41,973 bases of DNA from Candidatus Zhuqueibacterota bacterium (GTDB lineage Bacteria > Zhuqueibacterota > Zhuqueibacteria > Thermofontimicrobiales > Sulfurfontimicrobiaceae). Shown in pieces: positions 17,791 through 27,172 of this stretch (position 1 is the stretch's first letter; every line of letters begins with the position of its first letter). The notes under the pieces were generated by a model. It saw only the letters and a list, made by a program, of their open reading frames with translations, did no database searches and was not told where the DNA came from. The DNA lies in assembly GCA_016927835.1 (NCBI GenBank), contig JAFGMA010000067.1, positions 1 through 41,973 on the forward strand. The letters are read 5' to 3'. The position numbers were made by a program, and so were the translations under genes.

Positions 17791-17958
17791 ACTATTATCC
17801 TCATCCTTGATTTTTCATATTTTTTTGTCATTAGCCGCGTCATCGCTGCGGCGCTGCACTCAATTGAGCATTTCAGGTTTATTCAGGTTTTCGACAAATG
17901 CGAACATCAACCGTTGGCGGGCTAACGTCTGAAAATCGGGGCAATCGAGTTCCAGCCG

Positions 17959-18453
17959 CTATTCGTCGGTACAATCCGGAAGCGCGTTTATTTTATTGAC
18001 TCTTCCGTCATGTCGCCCGCCTTCATACGCCGTTTTCAGCCAGATATGCAGAAAGCGCCTGGCAAAAACTTCAGGTGTGGTTCGTCCGCCTATGACAAAA
18101 ATATTAGCATTATTATGCCGCCGGCAATATTCTGCGGCATATTCTGTCGTGCACAAAGCAGCTCGAACGCCTTTGAATTTATTGGCAACGATAGACATGC
18201 CAATTCCGGACGCGCAGATCAGGATTCCGTGTTGATAGTGTCCATTTGAAATAGCTTTGGCGACTTTAGCGCCAAAGTCCGGGTAATCCGTTCGCACTTC
18301 GTCGTACGTGCCAAAATCATTTACTTCGATTCCTAATTCCTTCAGCCATTCAATTACCCGCATTTTCATGGGGAAACCAGCGTGGTCAGAGCCCACGGCA
18401 AGTGGTCCTCGAATGACAAGGTTCTCCTCTCCTGAATAAGTTGTAGTACTCAT
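17959..18453 (-). CDS. rpiB: Ribose-5-phosphate isomerase B
   Basis: RpiB (164 aa) interconverts ribose 5-phosphate and ribulose 5-phosphate in the pentose phosphate pathway; some relatives isomerise other sugar phosphates. Motifs include LAVGSDHAGFPMK, DFGTYDEVRTDYPDFG, ILICASGIGMSIVANK with the catalytic Cys, AALCTTEYAAEYCRRHNNAN, and the closing FVIGGRTTPE. The frame stays open upstream to 18651, but that part is unconserved and covers a hairpin repeat, so an ATG at 18453 (or 18462) is preferred, with GAG 9 nt upstream. A short N-terminal extension before LAVGSDHAG is slightly longer than usual. The glyA gene follows after about 168 bp. Confidence 0.93.
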   Translation of the reverse strand: MSTTTYSGEENLVIRGPLAVGSDHAGFPMKMRVIEWLKELGIEVNDFGTYDEVRTDYPDFGAKVAKAISNGHYQHGILICASGIGMSIVANKFKGVRAALCTTEYAAEYCRRHNNANIFVIGGRTTPEVFARRFLHIWLKTAYEGGRHDGRVNKINALPDCTDE

Positions 18454-18540
18454 GTCTAACATCTCGTCTAGGTTGCCAATAATAAAATATGGGCAAACAA
18501 AAGATTCACTAACCGGTAATGGCACTTTTATTGGTTTCAT

Positions 18541-18581
18541 GGTTCCCAAACGGGAGTTTGGGAACCAGCAACTGAGGCATT
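18541..18581 (-). repeat. 41-nt dispersed hairpin repeat, copy 2
   Basis: GGTTCCCAAAC (18541-18551) and GTTTGGGAACC (18556-18566) form a perfect 11-bp stem around GGGA. Read on the minus strand, the element aligns with the copy at 14260-14300. It lies between the TPR gene and rpiB. Confidence 0.8.
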
Positions 18582-18670
18582 GCACTAACCGAATCATTCC
18601 GGTTTGATCAATTCTGCGAACTATAATGCCGCCTTCGCTCAATCGCTGCATTTCCGATGGTGGTCATGCA

Positions 18671-19939
18671 TTAATAAATCCAACGATAGCAGGCGCAAGC
18701 CGCTCTTGTTTTGCCTTTATTAAAGAATTTATCCTCTTTGGTTGGGGTGAATTGCCAGATCCACCGCATTTTTTTTTCAGCCATATCTTTATATGCCAGA
18801 TCATCGGTTGCTTTGCGGTATTCTTCCCATGCCATCAAGTTAATTAACTTGTCATCGAAATTGGCTTCGGTTCGCTTTTCCTGCTCCATGCAGTACTCGA
18901 CACATGCTTCATAGATTTCACCGCGCACAATATAAGCCAACCCATAGCCCTGGTCGATAGCGAGCGCTTTGTCGGTCAAAGAGCGTGCCTTTGAGTATTG
19001 ATTGAGTGATTTGTAGCAGGATGCCTGTTCGCAGTATAATTTTTTTCGGTTCGGCTCTTTTTTAAGGATTTCATCATAGACGTTAATGGCTTCCTGGTAT
19101 TTGCTTTGATTTTGGAGCGAATTTCCTAAATATTCCATTGCATAAACATCTTCGGGCAGTTGCTGTAGATAATTTCTGAAAAGCTCTTCAGCTTTGGCAT
19201 ATTCATCCCGATTGAAACGCGTTTTTCCTAATTTGAAAATCGCTTCTGTATTTTTCGGATCCAGCTTGATGAGTTCTTCCAGCTTGGCAACCATTTCTTC
19301 CGGATCTACTTGTTCATACAGCTTTGAAAGGACATCCTGGGATTCGGCGTCCTTGGGATCGATTCTGCTGGCGGCTTCATACGACTCGATAGCAGCTTCG
19401 GCATTTCCCTGCTTCAGATACAGATTGCCAAGTTTTTTATAATCCGCTGCTGAATTATTATCAATCTGAACGATTTGCTCGTATTGTTCGATTGCCTCAT
19501 CGGTCATTTCCCTTGCAGTCAGGATGTGCGCCAGGCTCCGCCTCAGGTAGAGGTTATCCGGATATTCTTTTAGTCCTTCTTCGCAGGCAATTTGAACGCT
19601 ATCGGCATTTTCCATCTTGAAATAGATCTCAACGAGTTTTGAATAAACATCTTTAAATTTTTGGATGGTATCGATTTCTGCGATTTTCCAGAAAGGCTTC
19701 AACGCACTACGATAATCCTTGTTTTTATAATGTTCGTAGCCTGTGCTCCAGACTTTCAACAACTCGAAGTTATATGCTTTTTGAAGAGAATCCTGTCGTG
19801 CCTTCTCTTGTTCGGGCGAAAGTGTCGTTGGTTTTGCTGGTGGTGGCGCGCAACCAAATGAAATGAAAAGAGCGGCAATTATTGTGAGCACCACAACAAG
19901 TGCCAGTGACTGCAAAAACCAACTATTTTTTTTCTGCAT
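18671..19939 (-). CDS. TPR-repeat lipoprotein
   Basis: This 422-residue exported protein begins with a long hydrophobic signal (about 8-28) and a probable lipid Cys30 followed by a Pro-rich linker (APPPAKPTT). About eight to nine tetratricopeptide repeats follow, for example YKKLGNLYLKQGNAEAAIES and the FKLGKTRFNRDEYAKAEELF unit. They are recognisable by their repeated Gly/Ala and aromatic spacing. TPR proteins act as scaffolds; the partner is unknown. The last 50 residues are basic and aromatic and are not TPR. The ATG at 19939 is chosen over one at 19963 because GGAGG stands 6 nt upstream. It starts the long minus-strand run, but the rpiB gene begins more than 200 bp later. Confidence 0.85.
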   Translation of the reverse strand: MQKKNSWFLQSLALVVVLTIIAALFISFGCAPPPAKPTTLSPEQEKARQDSLQKAYNFELLKVWSTGYEHYKNKDYRSALKPFWKIAEIDTIQKFKDVYSKLVEIYFKMENADSVQIACEEGLKEYPDNLYLRRSLAHILTAREMTDEAIEQYEQIVQIDNNSAADYKKLGNLYLKQGNAEAAIESYEAASRIDPKDAESQDVLSKLYEQVDPEEMVAKLEELIKLDPKNTEAIFKLGKTRFNRDEYAKAEELFRNYLQQLPEDVYAMEYLGNSLQNQSKYQEAINVYDEILKKEPNRKKLYCEQASCYKSLNQYSKARSLTDKALAIDQGYGLAYIVRGEIYEACVEYCMEQEKRTEANFDDKLINLMAWEEYRKATDDLAYKDMAEKKMRWIWQFTPTKEDKFFNKGKTRAACACYRWIY

Positions 19940-20457
19940 GAATAGCCTCCAAAAATCGTTCAATGCGATGGTTAAATGGGTTAAGACGTATGTTTATTCA
20001 TGGATTCAATGCCATGACTGTGTTCGAATATGGAAATCTCGAACGATTTTAGTATGTGATTATGTTCCTTTACTGCTTTTTACTCATCAGGTAGGATTGT
20101 CCCGCTTTGTATGCAGATTTTCATTTATACACCAGGAACGGTGTATCCATATCCTGCGGGGCAAATTAGTTTGAACTTTGAAGTATTTTGCGCTAGCATC
20201 TGCTAGCGCATCATAAATGTAAATGGGGTGGAATAGAATGACTGGTTTTTCAATAACCAGATCAACTAGCTGCAATTCCAAAAAGCACAACTCAATTTAT
20301 CCCACCCCTTAAATATGATAAACCTATTTTATCCCACCTCCTTATTTGCCTACTCGCCGAAGGGATTGATCTGGCATTGTTGTCAATGCAAATTGCAGGA
20401 TGAACGATGGTACTAAAATTTTTAAAAAAAATCAAGAGAAATTTTTTTGTCAAAAAT
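19940..20457. other. 518-bp gene-free region rich in inverted repeats
   Basis: Between the end of the outer-membrane protein gene and the start of the TPR gene. It holds the structured repeat cluster at 20189-20345. The part next to the outer-membrane gene (20407-20457) is very AT-rich and has an A/T-only potential stem at 20439-20459 that might act as a weak terminator. Short open frames here have unusual composition and no ribosome sites. Confidence 0.5.
20189..20345. repeat. Cluster of palindromes and GGTGGGATAAA repeats
   Basis: Four elements lie together. A near-perfect palindrome has TGCGCTAGCA at 20189-20198 and TGCTAGCGCA at 20201-20210. GGGGTGG (20225-20231) pairs with CCACCCC (20302-20308), with ATA/TAT continuing after one mismatch. 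Nested inside is CTGGTT/AACCAG (20242-20247 with 20255-20260). TTTATCCCACC then recurs in direct orientation around 20296 and 20328. It could be a structured RNA or the remnant of a small mobile repeat. Confidence 0.6.
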
Positions 20458-21711
20458 TTAATTTTTTCTGTGCCGAACAAACCACTTTTCGCCACCGGTA
20501 ATTGTCATCATAAAATTCACAATTTGCTCTTCAACAGGATTCTTTTCCAGGCTTCCCCGTTTGCCGACTGCCAGTGCCAAATCCAGGCGGCATTGGTAAA
20601 AATAAAAAGGGAATCCCAAACCGATGGTTCCGGCATATTCAATAATATCATTTGTGTTTTGATAACTAAAATACAAGTTGCGATAATAGAAACCAAACCG
20701 AACCGGGATATGCTTATAATATCTTTCAAAAGGATCTGTTGTGTGCTTGTACTGACATCCCATCGATATGCGATGGGTGGTTTTCAGATCATTAGCAGCG
20801 GAATGACCGTTAACCTCATAATTTTCCCATGATTGCGTATAGTATTCGATCCCGAAAGTCCATTTTTTCTTCAATTGATATGTGATTCCTGTGCCCCATG
20901 CTAACGGCAATTTTGCAGTATAATCATTATCCTCTGTTTTCCCCCATTCGTATTCATCGTCAGCATTTTTTATCCGAAAATTGAAGGTAGTATTCGCTTC
21001 CGCGTCAAGCGTCATTGGTGTGGTCAACGTGGCGCCCAACCGGAGGCGATCAGTGAAGTTATACACCAGACCAATTGTGAAATTGGTGCCCCGATAGTTT
21101 ACGCGGTTAATATCTGATGTATTTTTGTACAGACTGTTTACAAAAGTAACTTTCCACTGCTCATCGTATTTTCCGAAATTATAGTTGAAGCTTCCAGCCA
21201 GGTAAAGCTTGTTTCTGATGTTTCCGAAGAAGCTCATAAACAGCTTGTTGAGACTTCCTTTCCCGTGGATAAGACCTTCAAACGCTTCCGTGCCGCTTCC
21301 GCCTTTTTCTCTTACGTCATAGGCTGCGATAAATAAAGGAGCGAGACCCGTGGATAGAGCGATGTTGTCGCCGAAAGGTATCACGAGCTGCAAGCCATTG
21401 GCATTCAGGTAGTTGGAATGTCCGCTGCCAGCTTCATTTTTCATTGAAATCGATTCGCTGATGAAATGGGCAGATAGCCGGGTCATCCCACCCGGAACCA
21501 CGGTTGCCGGATTCAGAAAATTCGTACCGCTGTGATCTATCAGCGCAATACCAAGTCCCCCCATGCCGATGCCTTGCGTGCTGGCTAAAGCCGATTCCTG
21601 ACCAAAATATTTGCTGGAGTAAAATGACGACGCTTTTGTCCCCGAGAATGTGAAAAAGAGAATCAGCAGCATAATCAACAAAAACGCTATTTTATTAGAA
21701 AAAAACGACAT
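20458..21711 (-). CDS. Outer-membrane beta-barrel protein (FadL/PorV-like)
   Basis: This 417-residue protein has a signal peptide (hydrophobic about 7-24, cleavage near TKASS) and alternating beta-strand character throughout. The N-terminal part contains GIGMGGLGIALIDHSGT and FLNPATV, which recall the NPA motif and hatch of FadL/OMPP1 and the PorV/PorQ barrel families of FCB bacteria. Such proteins import hydrophobic compounds or serve in the type IX system. Which applies cannot be told from sequence. AAGGAG lies 7 nt before the ATG. It starts 11 bp after the DNRLRE lipoprotein gene, so the two are clearly co-transcribed, as the last genes of the hut unit. Confidence 0.78.
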   Translation of the reverse strand: MSFFSNKIAFLLIMLLILFFTFSGTKASSFYSSKYFGQESALASTQGIGMGGLGIALIDHSGTNFLNPATVVPGGMTRLSAHFISESISMKNEAGSGHSNYLNANGLQLVIPFGDNIALSTGLAPLFIAAYDVREKGGSGTEAFEGLIHGKGSLNKLFMSFFGNIRNKLYLAGSFNYNFGKYDEQWKVTFVNSLYKNTSDINRVNYRGTNFTIGLVYNFTDRLRLGATLTTPMTLDAEANTTFNFRIKNADDEYEWGKTEDNDYTAKLPLAWGTGITYQLKKKWTFGIEYYTQSWENYEVNGHSAANDLKTTHRISMGCQYKHTTDPFERYYKHIPVRFGFYYRNLYFSYQNTNDIIEYAGTIGLGFPFYFYQCRLDLALAVGKRGSLEKNPVEEQIVNFMMTITGGEKWFVRHRKN

Positions 21712-21722
21712 TGCATTTCTCC

Positions 21723-22955
21723 TTATTGAGCTTGGGATGGCTTGGAATATTTAATAACCAGTTGTGGTGCAAACGTGGTATCAATCATGTCACCGTAAAA
21801 TGCGGCGCGATACAATCCATAACCCTCATCGAGCGCCCGCACCAGAATGCCATAATTTGGCTCCACTTCCGCCACCCAGTCCTGCACTAATTGGTTGATT
21901 TCAACTGTCATCGTATCACCATTCGTCGTCCCGATGGTGCCTGCGGATGAGGATGAGTCAACTTCTGCCGATTCGGGTGAGTCAGGCCAGGATACCAGGG
22001 GAAAAAGCTTGATGCCGGGTAAAGCGGAATTCGTGAACTGACTCTTATTTTCATTCAGTACCATTTTCAGGTAAGCCCTGTTAATGGTGACATTGTTCTC
22101 TAGATCAGATAGATCGAATTTTAGCAAGCTTCGGTACGGACTGCCCTGTCCCGTATAAAGGCATTCGGTCCCGTCTACAGGCTTGCTTTGTACGACGAAT
22201 GTATCATGGCTGGGGGTGAGTAGGGTTGTATCGGCAGAGGATGCTTTGACTGTTATCAGTTCCAGAACGGGCACCAAGTCGGTGTATGCGGATTCACTCG
22301 AATGATATTGTACCAGAAAGTTTCCCGGATTTAAATCATCTGCGCGGATGCAAAAACCGGTACGCGATAGGTTTGAATCGACCGAGCTGTCCGCGTTGAT
22401 GATAGATCCGACATTTACTTTGAAAATATCTTTTCTGAGCTTGAGGGTATCGCTGCTGACTGCATAATTTGAATCAAGAGCACTGGATATTTGAATCGGC
22501 TCATTCATTAAAGGGCTGTCGATCTGATCATTGAATTCGCTCCATACAATTGTCCCTTCTGCCCAGTCGGCTAATGCTGATGACACATTGTACATGGTCG
22601 CGGGGAAATCATTGCCAGTTGTTCCCAGGATGTCGGTTGCGGATAAAATCAACCTGGCAGAGCGAACGACAGATGAATCGGGCACTTCGGCAAAGTCGAA
22701 TCGCAGGAGAATGTATGATTGAAAGGCTTGAGAATTGCCGAGAAATAAATAGGATGCGTAGCCGGTTGCAATTTCATCCGCATAATACGTTTGCTGGATG
22801 GGGAGTTTTATGACGCTGTTAAATGTGCCGGCAAGGTGCTTTTCATTTTCAACGAGTTCATACGCATTGGGCATCTGTTTGGAATGCTCACAACCAGCGA
22901 TGAAAATCACCATCAGGATGACAATAATGAAATAGAATAAGGCATTATTTTTCAT
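21723..22955 (-). CDS. Surface lipoprotein with two DNRLRE (CBM96-like) domains
   Basis: A 410-residue lipoprotein (FIAGC, lipid Cys22). The mature part contains two similar beta-sandwich units of DNRLRE type. The first (about 60-230) has YILLRFDFAEVPDSSVV and a later LADWAEGTIVW. The second (about 250-400) has RSLLKFDLSDLENNVTI and LVQDWVAEVEPNYGILVR. DNRLRE domains occur in secreted FCB proteins that bind polysaccharide or surfaces; no enzyme domain is present. The gene starts 2 bp after hutI stops, with GGAG inside the end of hutI, implying coupled translation. Its link with histidine breakdown is unexplained. Confidence 0.75.
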   Translation of the reverse strand: MKNNALFYFIIVILMVIFIAGCEHSKQMPNAYELVENEKHLAGTFNSVIKLPIQQTYYADEIATGYASYLFLGNSQAFQSYILLRFDFAEVPDSSVVRSARLILSATDILGTTGNDFPATMYNVSSALADWAEGTIVWSEFNDQIDSPLMNEPIQISSALDSNYAVSSDTLKLRKDIFKVNVGSIINADSSVDSNLSRTGFCIRADDLNPGNFLVQYHSSESAYTDLVPVLELITVKASSADTTLLTPSHDTFVVQSKPVDGTECLYTGQGSPYRSLLKFDLSDLENNVTINRAYLKMVLNENKSQFTNSALPGIKLFPLVSWPDSPESAEVDSSSSAGTIGTTNGDTMTVEINQLVQDWVAEVEPNYGILVRALDEGYGLYRAAFYGDMIDTTFAPQLVIKYSKPSQAQ

Positions 22956-22957
22956 GA

Positions 22958-24268
22958 TTATTGCAGACTCTCCTTTAATTTCTTCCGATAAAGCTTAAGC
23001 ACAGGATTCCGTTGCTTTTGCCAGATAATTTTTCCCTTCTTAATCACCGTATCTGCCAGATTGACACCGAAGTGATAAACAATGTGCTCAAATGCGGGCA
23101 TATCCCAAATTACCAGGTCCGCCTGTTTGCCAATCTCAAGGCTGCCGATGGTATTTTGGCGATTCACAGCCCGGGCAGCGTTTAAAGTGGCAGCCGTAAT
23201 CGCTTCCGCTGGCAGCAGGCGCATTTTGATGCAACTGATGGTCATGATGATCGGCATGGATTCGGTCATGCACGAGCCGGGATTGAAATCAGTTGAAATC
23301 GCCACCGGCAATTTTGCTTCGAGCATCTCGCGTGCCGGGGCATAGTGATTCGAATTTAGATAGAACACCGCGCCGGGCAGGAGCACAGGTACAACGTTCC
23401 CGCGCGCCAATTGTTCAATTTCTTCAGGCGAGATATAATCGAGATGTTCCGCCGAAATGGCGCCTACCTCTGCCGCCAATGCCGCGCCACCGTTAGCGGA
23501 TAATTGATTGGCATGCACTTTCAAATGCAAACCGGCAGATTTGGCGGCAGTCAGTATTTTTCTGCCTTCATCAATTGTAAAGACATGCTGCTCAATATAA
23601 ATGTCACAAAACTCCGCCAAGGCGCGTTCAGCAACGCGCGGGATCATATCGTTGATGATTAGATCTATGTATGCATTGCGCTGTGTCCGATATTCGTCCG
23701 GGATTTCGTGAGCTCCCAGAAAGGTGGGAATCAAATCGAGAGGATGTATTGTATCGAGTTCCTGAATGCATTCAAGTGATTTTATTTCATCATCTGTTGA
23801 AAGCCCGTACCCGCTTTTCGCCTCAATAGTGGTGGTTCCGTGTTCTACGAAACGATCCAGTCGCGGCAGAACAGCCTCAATGATTTGCTCTTTTGAAGCG
23901 CTGCGGATGCTCCGGACACTTGAGCGAATGCCTCCCCCTGTTTCAGCTATCTGACGATAGCTTTTGCCCATGAGGCGCATGGTGAATTCATTTTCACGCG
24001 TATGAAAAAAAACCGGATGTGTGTGACAATCCACGAATCCGGGTAAAATCACTTTGTTGCTGGCATCGATAACCGCTCGCGGCATTTCGCCATTCAACGA
24101 GGATATGACTTCCGGTGTTTCACCAATCGCAGCGATAACGCCATCACGGATCGCAACGCTGCCGTTTTCGATCACCATGAAATTATTATTGCCGGGCAAA
24201 GCGTGTGGCACGCGGGTTACAGGCGTAGCGATCTGAGCTGCGTTTTTTATTAATAAATCCACCCTCAC
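22958..24268 (-). CDS. hutI: Imidazolonepropionase
   Basis: HutI (436 aa) hydrolyses imidazolone-5-propionate to N-formimino-glutamate, the third step of histidine degradation, in the cytoplasm. It is an amidohydrolase with FVDCHTHPVFF (metal HxH), EAKSGYGLSTDDE, LKVHANQLS (metal His) and STDFNPGSCMTESM (metal Asp and substrate region). The C-terminal GSLEIGKQADLVIWD is typical. The start codon is GTG with GGGA about 8 nt upstream. An extra segment near residues 18-30 makes it slightly longer than the roughly 410-residue enzymes. hutU lies 65 bp upstream on the same strand. Confidence 0.96.
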   Translation of the reverse strand: MRVDLLIKNAAQIATPVTRVPHALPGNNNFMVIENGSVAIRDGVIAAIGETPEVISSLNGEMPRAVIDASNKVILPGFVDCHTHPVFFHTRENEFTMRLMGKSYRQIAETGGGIRSSVRSIRSASKEQIIEAVLPRLDRFVEHGTTTIEAKSGYGLSTDDEIKSLECIQELDTIHPLDLIPTFLGAHEIPDEYRTQRNAYIDLIINDMIPRVAERALAEFCDIYIEQHVFTIDEGRKILTAAKSAGLHLKVHANQLSANGGAALAAEVGAISAEHLDYISPEEIEQLARGNVVPVLLPGAVFYLNSNHYAPAREMLEAKLPVAISTDFNPGSCMTESMPIIMTISCIKMRLLPAEAITAATLNAARAVNRQNTIGSLEIGKQADLVIWDMPAFEHIVYHFGVNLADTVIKKGKIIWQKQRNPVLKLYRKKLKESLQ

Positions 24269-24333
24269 AATAAATTTCCCGAAGACTGGCTAAGTCGCAT
24301 TTCACGAATGACCCGAACTGCCATGGTTTCCTG

Positions 24334-25995
24334 CTATGTAATCATAGGAAGGTTGATGCCTTTTTGCTTTGCGGTTTGAACGGCGAGTTCGTAACCTGCA
24401 TCAGCATGGCGAGCGATACCTGTGCCGGGGTCGTTTGTTAATACTCTCTTCAACCGATTTTCAGAAGCTTTGGTTCCATCGGCTACGATCACCATGCCCG
24501 CGTGCAGGGAATAGCCGATGCCCACGCCTCCGCCGTGATGTACCGAAACCCAGGATGCGCCGCTTACCGCATTGAGCAATGCGTTGAGGATCGGCCAATC
24601 GGCGATGGCATCGGATCCGTCGCGCATGCCTTCGGTTTCGCGATTGGGTGATGCCACAGAACCGGTGTCCAGGTGATCTCTGCCGATGACGATCGGAGCT
24701 TTGATTTCGCCCGAAGCCACCAGATCATTTATGGCTTTAGCAAATTTCCAGCGGTCGCCATAGCCCAACCAGCAAATGCGCGACGGCAATCCCTGGAAAG
24801 CGACTTTTTCGCCTGCCAGCTTTATCCAGCGGGCGAGTGCGGTATCTTCGGGAAAAAGCTTCAAAACAGCATCATCAGTTTTGACGATATCCTCGGGATC
24901 GCCGGAGAGCGCAACCCACCTGAAAGGTCCTTTGCCTTCGCAAAACAGGGGGCGAATATACGCCGGCACAAATCCAGGAAAATCAAATGCATTTTTCAGC
25001 CCGGCTTTTTGCGCCTGTGCACGAATATTGTTGCCATAATCGAAGGTTACCGCTCCCATTTTTTGCAGGTCGAGCATGGCGCGCACATGAGTGGCGATGG
25101 ATTGATATGCGCGTTTGATGTACGCCTTCGGATCGGATTTTCTGAGTAGCACTGCGTCCTCATAGGCAAGCCCGGCTGGAACATAGCCGTTCAACTCATC
25201 ATGTGCCGATGTTTGATCGGTCAGTAAGTCGGGCACCACGTTTCGTTTGACAAGTTCGGGGAGAGCATCGGCGGCATTGGCGATCAATCCGACGGACAGC
25301 GGATGCCCCGCATCCCTGGCTCCCAAAACCAGGTTCAGAGCGTCATCGAGACTGTGTGTCAGTTTATCGCAATATCGCGTTTCGATTCTGCGTTGGGCGC
25401 GTTTTTCGTCCACTTCTATAACCAAAATTGCCGCACCATTCATTGTGCCTGCAAGGGGTTGAGCGCCGCCCATTCCGCCCAGTCCGGCGGTAACAATTAA
25501 TTTATGCTTTAAATCGCCACCGAAATGTTTTTTGGCTGCGGAAGCGAATGTTTCATACGTTCCCTGCAAGATGCCCTGTGTGCCGATATAAATCCAGCTT
25601 CCGGCGGTCATTTGCCCGTACATCGTGAGCCCCAATGCCTCGTATTCGCGAAATTTTTCCCACGTCGCCCAGGCAGGAACCAGCAGGGAATTGGCAATGA
25701 GTACCCGCGGTACCTCGGTGTGTGTTTTAAATACCGCAACTGGCTTTCCTGATTGAATCAGCAGCGTTTCATCGTTTTCAAGCTTTTTCAGGCTGCTGAT
25801 AATTGCATCATAGCATTCCCAATTGCGCGCCGCTTTGCCGGTTCCGCCATAGACAATGAGTTCTTCCGGTTTTTCCGCGACCGCCGGACTCAGATTATTC
25901 ATGAGCATCCGCATTGCTGCTTCCTGATGCCACCCTTTGCAGGTTAATTGCGTTCCGTGGGGCGTGACAATGGTTCTGCTTTTTGTCGTAATCAT
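24334..25995 (-). CDS. hutU: Urocanate hydratase
   Basis: HutU (553 aa) converts urocanate to imidazolonepropionate using tightly bound NAD+, the second step of histidine degradation. Length and motifs match the family: [14 protein letters not shown] near residue 45, [31 protein letters not shown] (NAD binding), [12 protein letters not shown], and the C-terminal [24 protein letters not shown] lies 6 nt before the ATG. It is the first gene of a unit with hutI, a lipoprotein and a barrel protein. Histidine ammonia-lyase (hutH) and the enzymes acting on formiminoglutamate are not in the window. Confidence 0.98.
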   Translation of the reverse strand: MITTKSRTIVTPHGTQLTCKGWHQEAAMRMLMNNLSPAVAEKPEELIVYGGTGKAARNWECYDAIISSLKKLENDETLLIQSGKPVAVFKTHTEVPRVLIANSLLVPAWATWEKFREYEALGLTMYGQMTAGSWIYIGTQGILQGTYETFASAAKKHFGGDLKHKLIVTAGLGGMGGAQPLAGTMNGAAILVIEVDEKRAQRRIETRYCDKLTHSLDDALNLVLGARDAGHPLSVGLIANAADALPELVKRNVVPDLLTDQTSAHDELNGYVPAGLAYEDAVLLRKSDPKAYIKRAYQSIATHVRAMLDLQKMGAVTFDYGNNIRAQAQKAGLKNAFDFPGFVPAYIRPLFCEGKGPFRWVALSGDPEDIVKTDDAVLKLFPEDTALARWIKLAGEKVAFQGLPSRICWLGYGDRWKFAKAINDLVASGEIKAPIVIGRDHLDTGSVASPNRETEGMRDGSDAIADWPILNALLNAVSGASWVSVHHGGGVGIGYSLHAGMVIVADGTKASENRLKRVLTNDPGTGIARHADAGYELAVQTAKQKGINLPMIT

Positions 25996-26205
25996 AGTGA
26001 GCCTCCCTTATGCTAAATTCATCAAGAGAGCATTGTAATACGAATCCGTTAGCTTCAAATTGAACATAATTTTTGCTGATACGACCATCCTGCCGAATCG
26101 GAATTCCGCTTCTGCCTTCTCCGAGATGTCTGTAAAATCTGTTATTTGAAAGCATTCAGGATGATGATGGGTGGAATATACAAAAATTTCAAGTCACATC
26201 CAATG

Positions 26206-26239
26206 AAAAAAGGGACAAAAGATGCGGTCTTTTGTCCCT
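26206..26239 (-). terminator. Rho-independent terminator
   Basis: AGGGACAAAAG (26211-26221) and CTTTTGTCCCT (26229-26239) form an 11-bp stem with a 7-nt loop. On the minus strand it is followed by a run of U. It follows the small barrel gene by 190 nt and insulates it from hutU. Confidence 0.8.
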
Positions 26240-26271
26240 CCAATAACTCGTTCGAAAAGTTCATACATCTC

Positions 26272-26295
26272 CACCCTGAGCGGCGTCGAAAGGTG
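26272..26295 (+). repeat. Dispersed repeat CACCCTGAGCGGCGTCGAAA, single copy
   Basis: This 24-base segment is nearly identical to the arms of the inverted repeat at 41041-41116. CCCTGAGCGGAGTCGAAAGG-type repeats are scattered between genes in many FCB and other genomes. It is partly self-complementary (CACC...GGTG). Confidence 0.55.
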
Positions 26296-26428
26296 CTAAG
26301 ATATTGGTTTTAATTTTGCTTAGAATCCGCCCCGCGTGCAAGCATAGGTTTTCGGATGGATTTTTTTTAAATAGTGAAGACAAGGCACTGAGCGAAATCA
26401 GCATGAATGCAGCAAATTACTTGATCGG

Positions 26429-27172
26429 CTATTCTGAGCCCAGCCCCAATGAGAGTCCCAGTGAAATCGCCGATTCAGCGTATTGTGGTCCGATGAGGGA
26501 ACCGTGGTATAAAATGAGACCTTTGAAGTTGGGTTTGAATGGCAGTAAAAAGCCGGTATCGACGGATACTCTCGAATAAAATGCGTTGATTTTATCGGTG
26601 TAATAAACCGGGTAGTTGAGTGTGCCGCGAAATACGCCGACTTTCAATTGGTTTGTAAACGTTAACGGCACGGGAATAAATGGAAGGAATTTTTCCACGC
26701 TGATATTGAGCAGCGGTCCGGCAATGAAAGACGCGCCTTTGATCTCGTAATCTTTATCTGATTTGATATTAATAATCTCTCCCCCAAAGAGCATGGCAAG
26801 ATGAACATCCTCGCTCATATCCTGCATGAAGGCGGTTTTGAATAAATATTCGAAATAGAGCTCATTCATTCCTTTGCCAAACACGGCAGCCGAATCTTCG
26901 CCTTCGGCAACGGATGCAAAACCAATGTTAAACGCCAGTGATTGATTATTGGATGTGCAATATTCAAGTCCAATATAGCCACCTGTTCGCGATTCATCAA
27001 TCGATTCGGCATAAGCTGAGCCCATACTGCCCAGTCCGTTGATTCGAAGCTGCTTCAATGTCATATCCGCAATCTGTGCCCTGGTCATTGCAGGCGTAAG
27101 CAAAATTGACAGTATCAAACAATAGAGCAATAATCGGAAAGCACTATTCCAATTTGGTGATGATGTTTTCAT
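26429..27172 (-). CDS. Hypothetical small outer-membrane beta-barrel protein
   Basis: A 247-residue protein I do not recognise by name. A signal peptide is clear (hydrophobic about 12-28, cleavage near TRAQIA). The mature part shows alternating beta-strands with turns, such as GGYIGLEYCTSNN, ELYFEYLF and GASFIAGPLLNISVE, compatible with an 8- to 10-strand barrel. It ends in AISLGLSLGLGSE rather than an aromatic residue. GGAGG lies 6 nt before the ATG. A good terminator follows, so it is probably monocistronic. The upstream gene panB is divergent. Confidence 0.65.
   Translation of the reverse strand: MKTSSPNWNSAFRLLLYCLILSILLTPAMTRAQIADMTLKQLRINGLGSMGSAYAESIDESRTGGYIGLEYCTSNNQSLAFNIGFASVAEGEDSAAVFGKGMNELYFEYLFKTAFMQDMSEDVHLAMLFGGEIINIKSDKDYEIKGASFIAGPLLNISVEKFLPFIPVPLTFTNQLKVGVFRGTLNYPVYYTDKINAFYSRVSVDTGFLLPFKPNFKGLILYHGSLIGPQYAESAISLGLSLGLGSE

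Larger units (their letters stand above)
25996..26428. other. Intergenic region upstream of hutU
   Basis: About 430 bases between the small barrel gene and hutU, both on the minus strand. It contains the terminator at 26206-26239, a dispersed-repeat copy at 26272-26295, and the hutU leader with no clear promoter boxes. A short open frame overlapping the hutU start lacks support. Confidence 0.5.

Noticed and set aside
14260..18581. CRISPR interpretation of the two hairpin repeats
   Set aside because: The two copies are more than 4 kb apart, in opposite orientation, with no regular spacers and no cas genes.
18454..18651. Upstream extension of rpiB
   Set aside because: The extension is not conserved in the family and runs through the hairpin repeat, so a downstream ATG is a better start.
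20087..20495. Two short minus-strand open frames in the repeat-rich region
   Set aside because: They coincide with inverted repeats and AT-rich DNA, have biased composition, and lack conserved sequence.
25895..26155. Minus-strand open frame overlapping the start of hutU
   Set aside because: Half of it is hutU in another frame, and the rest is the hutU leader; no domain or start signal.
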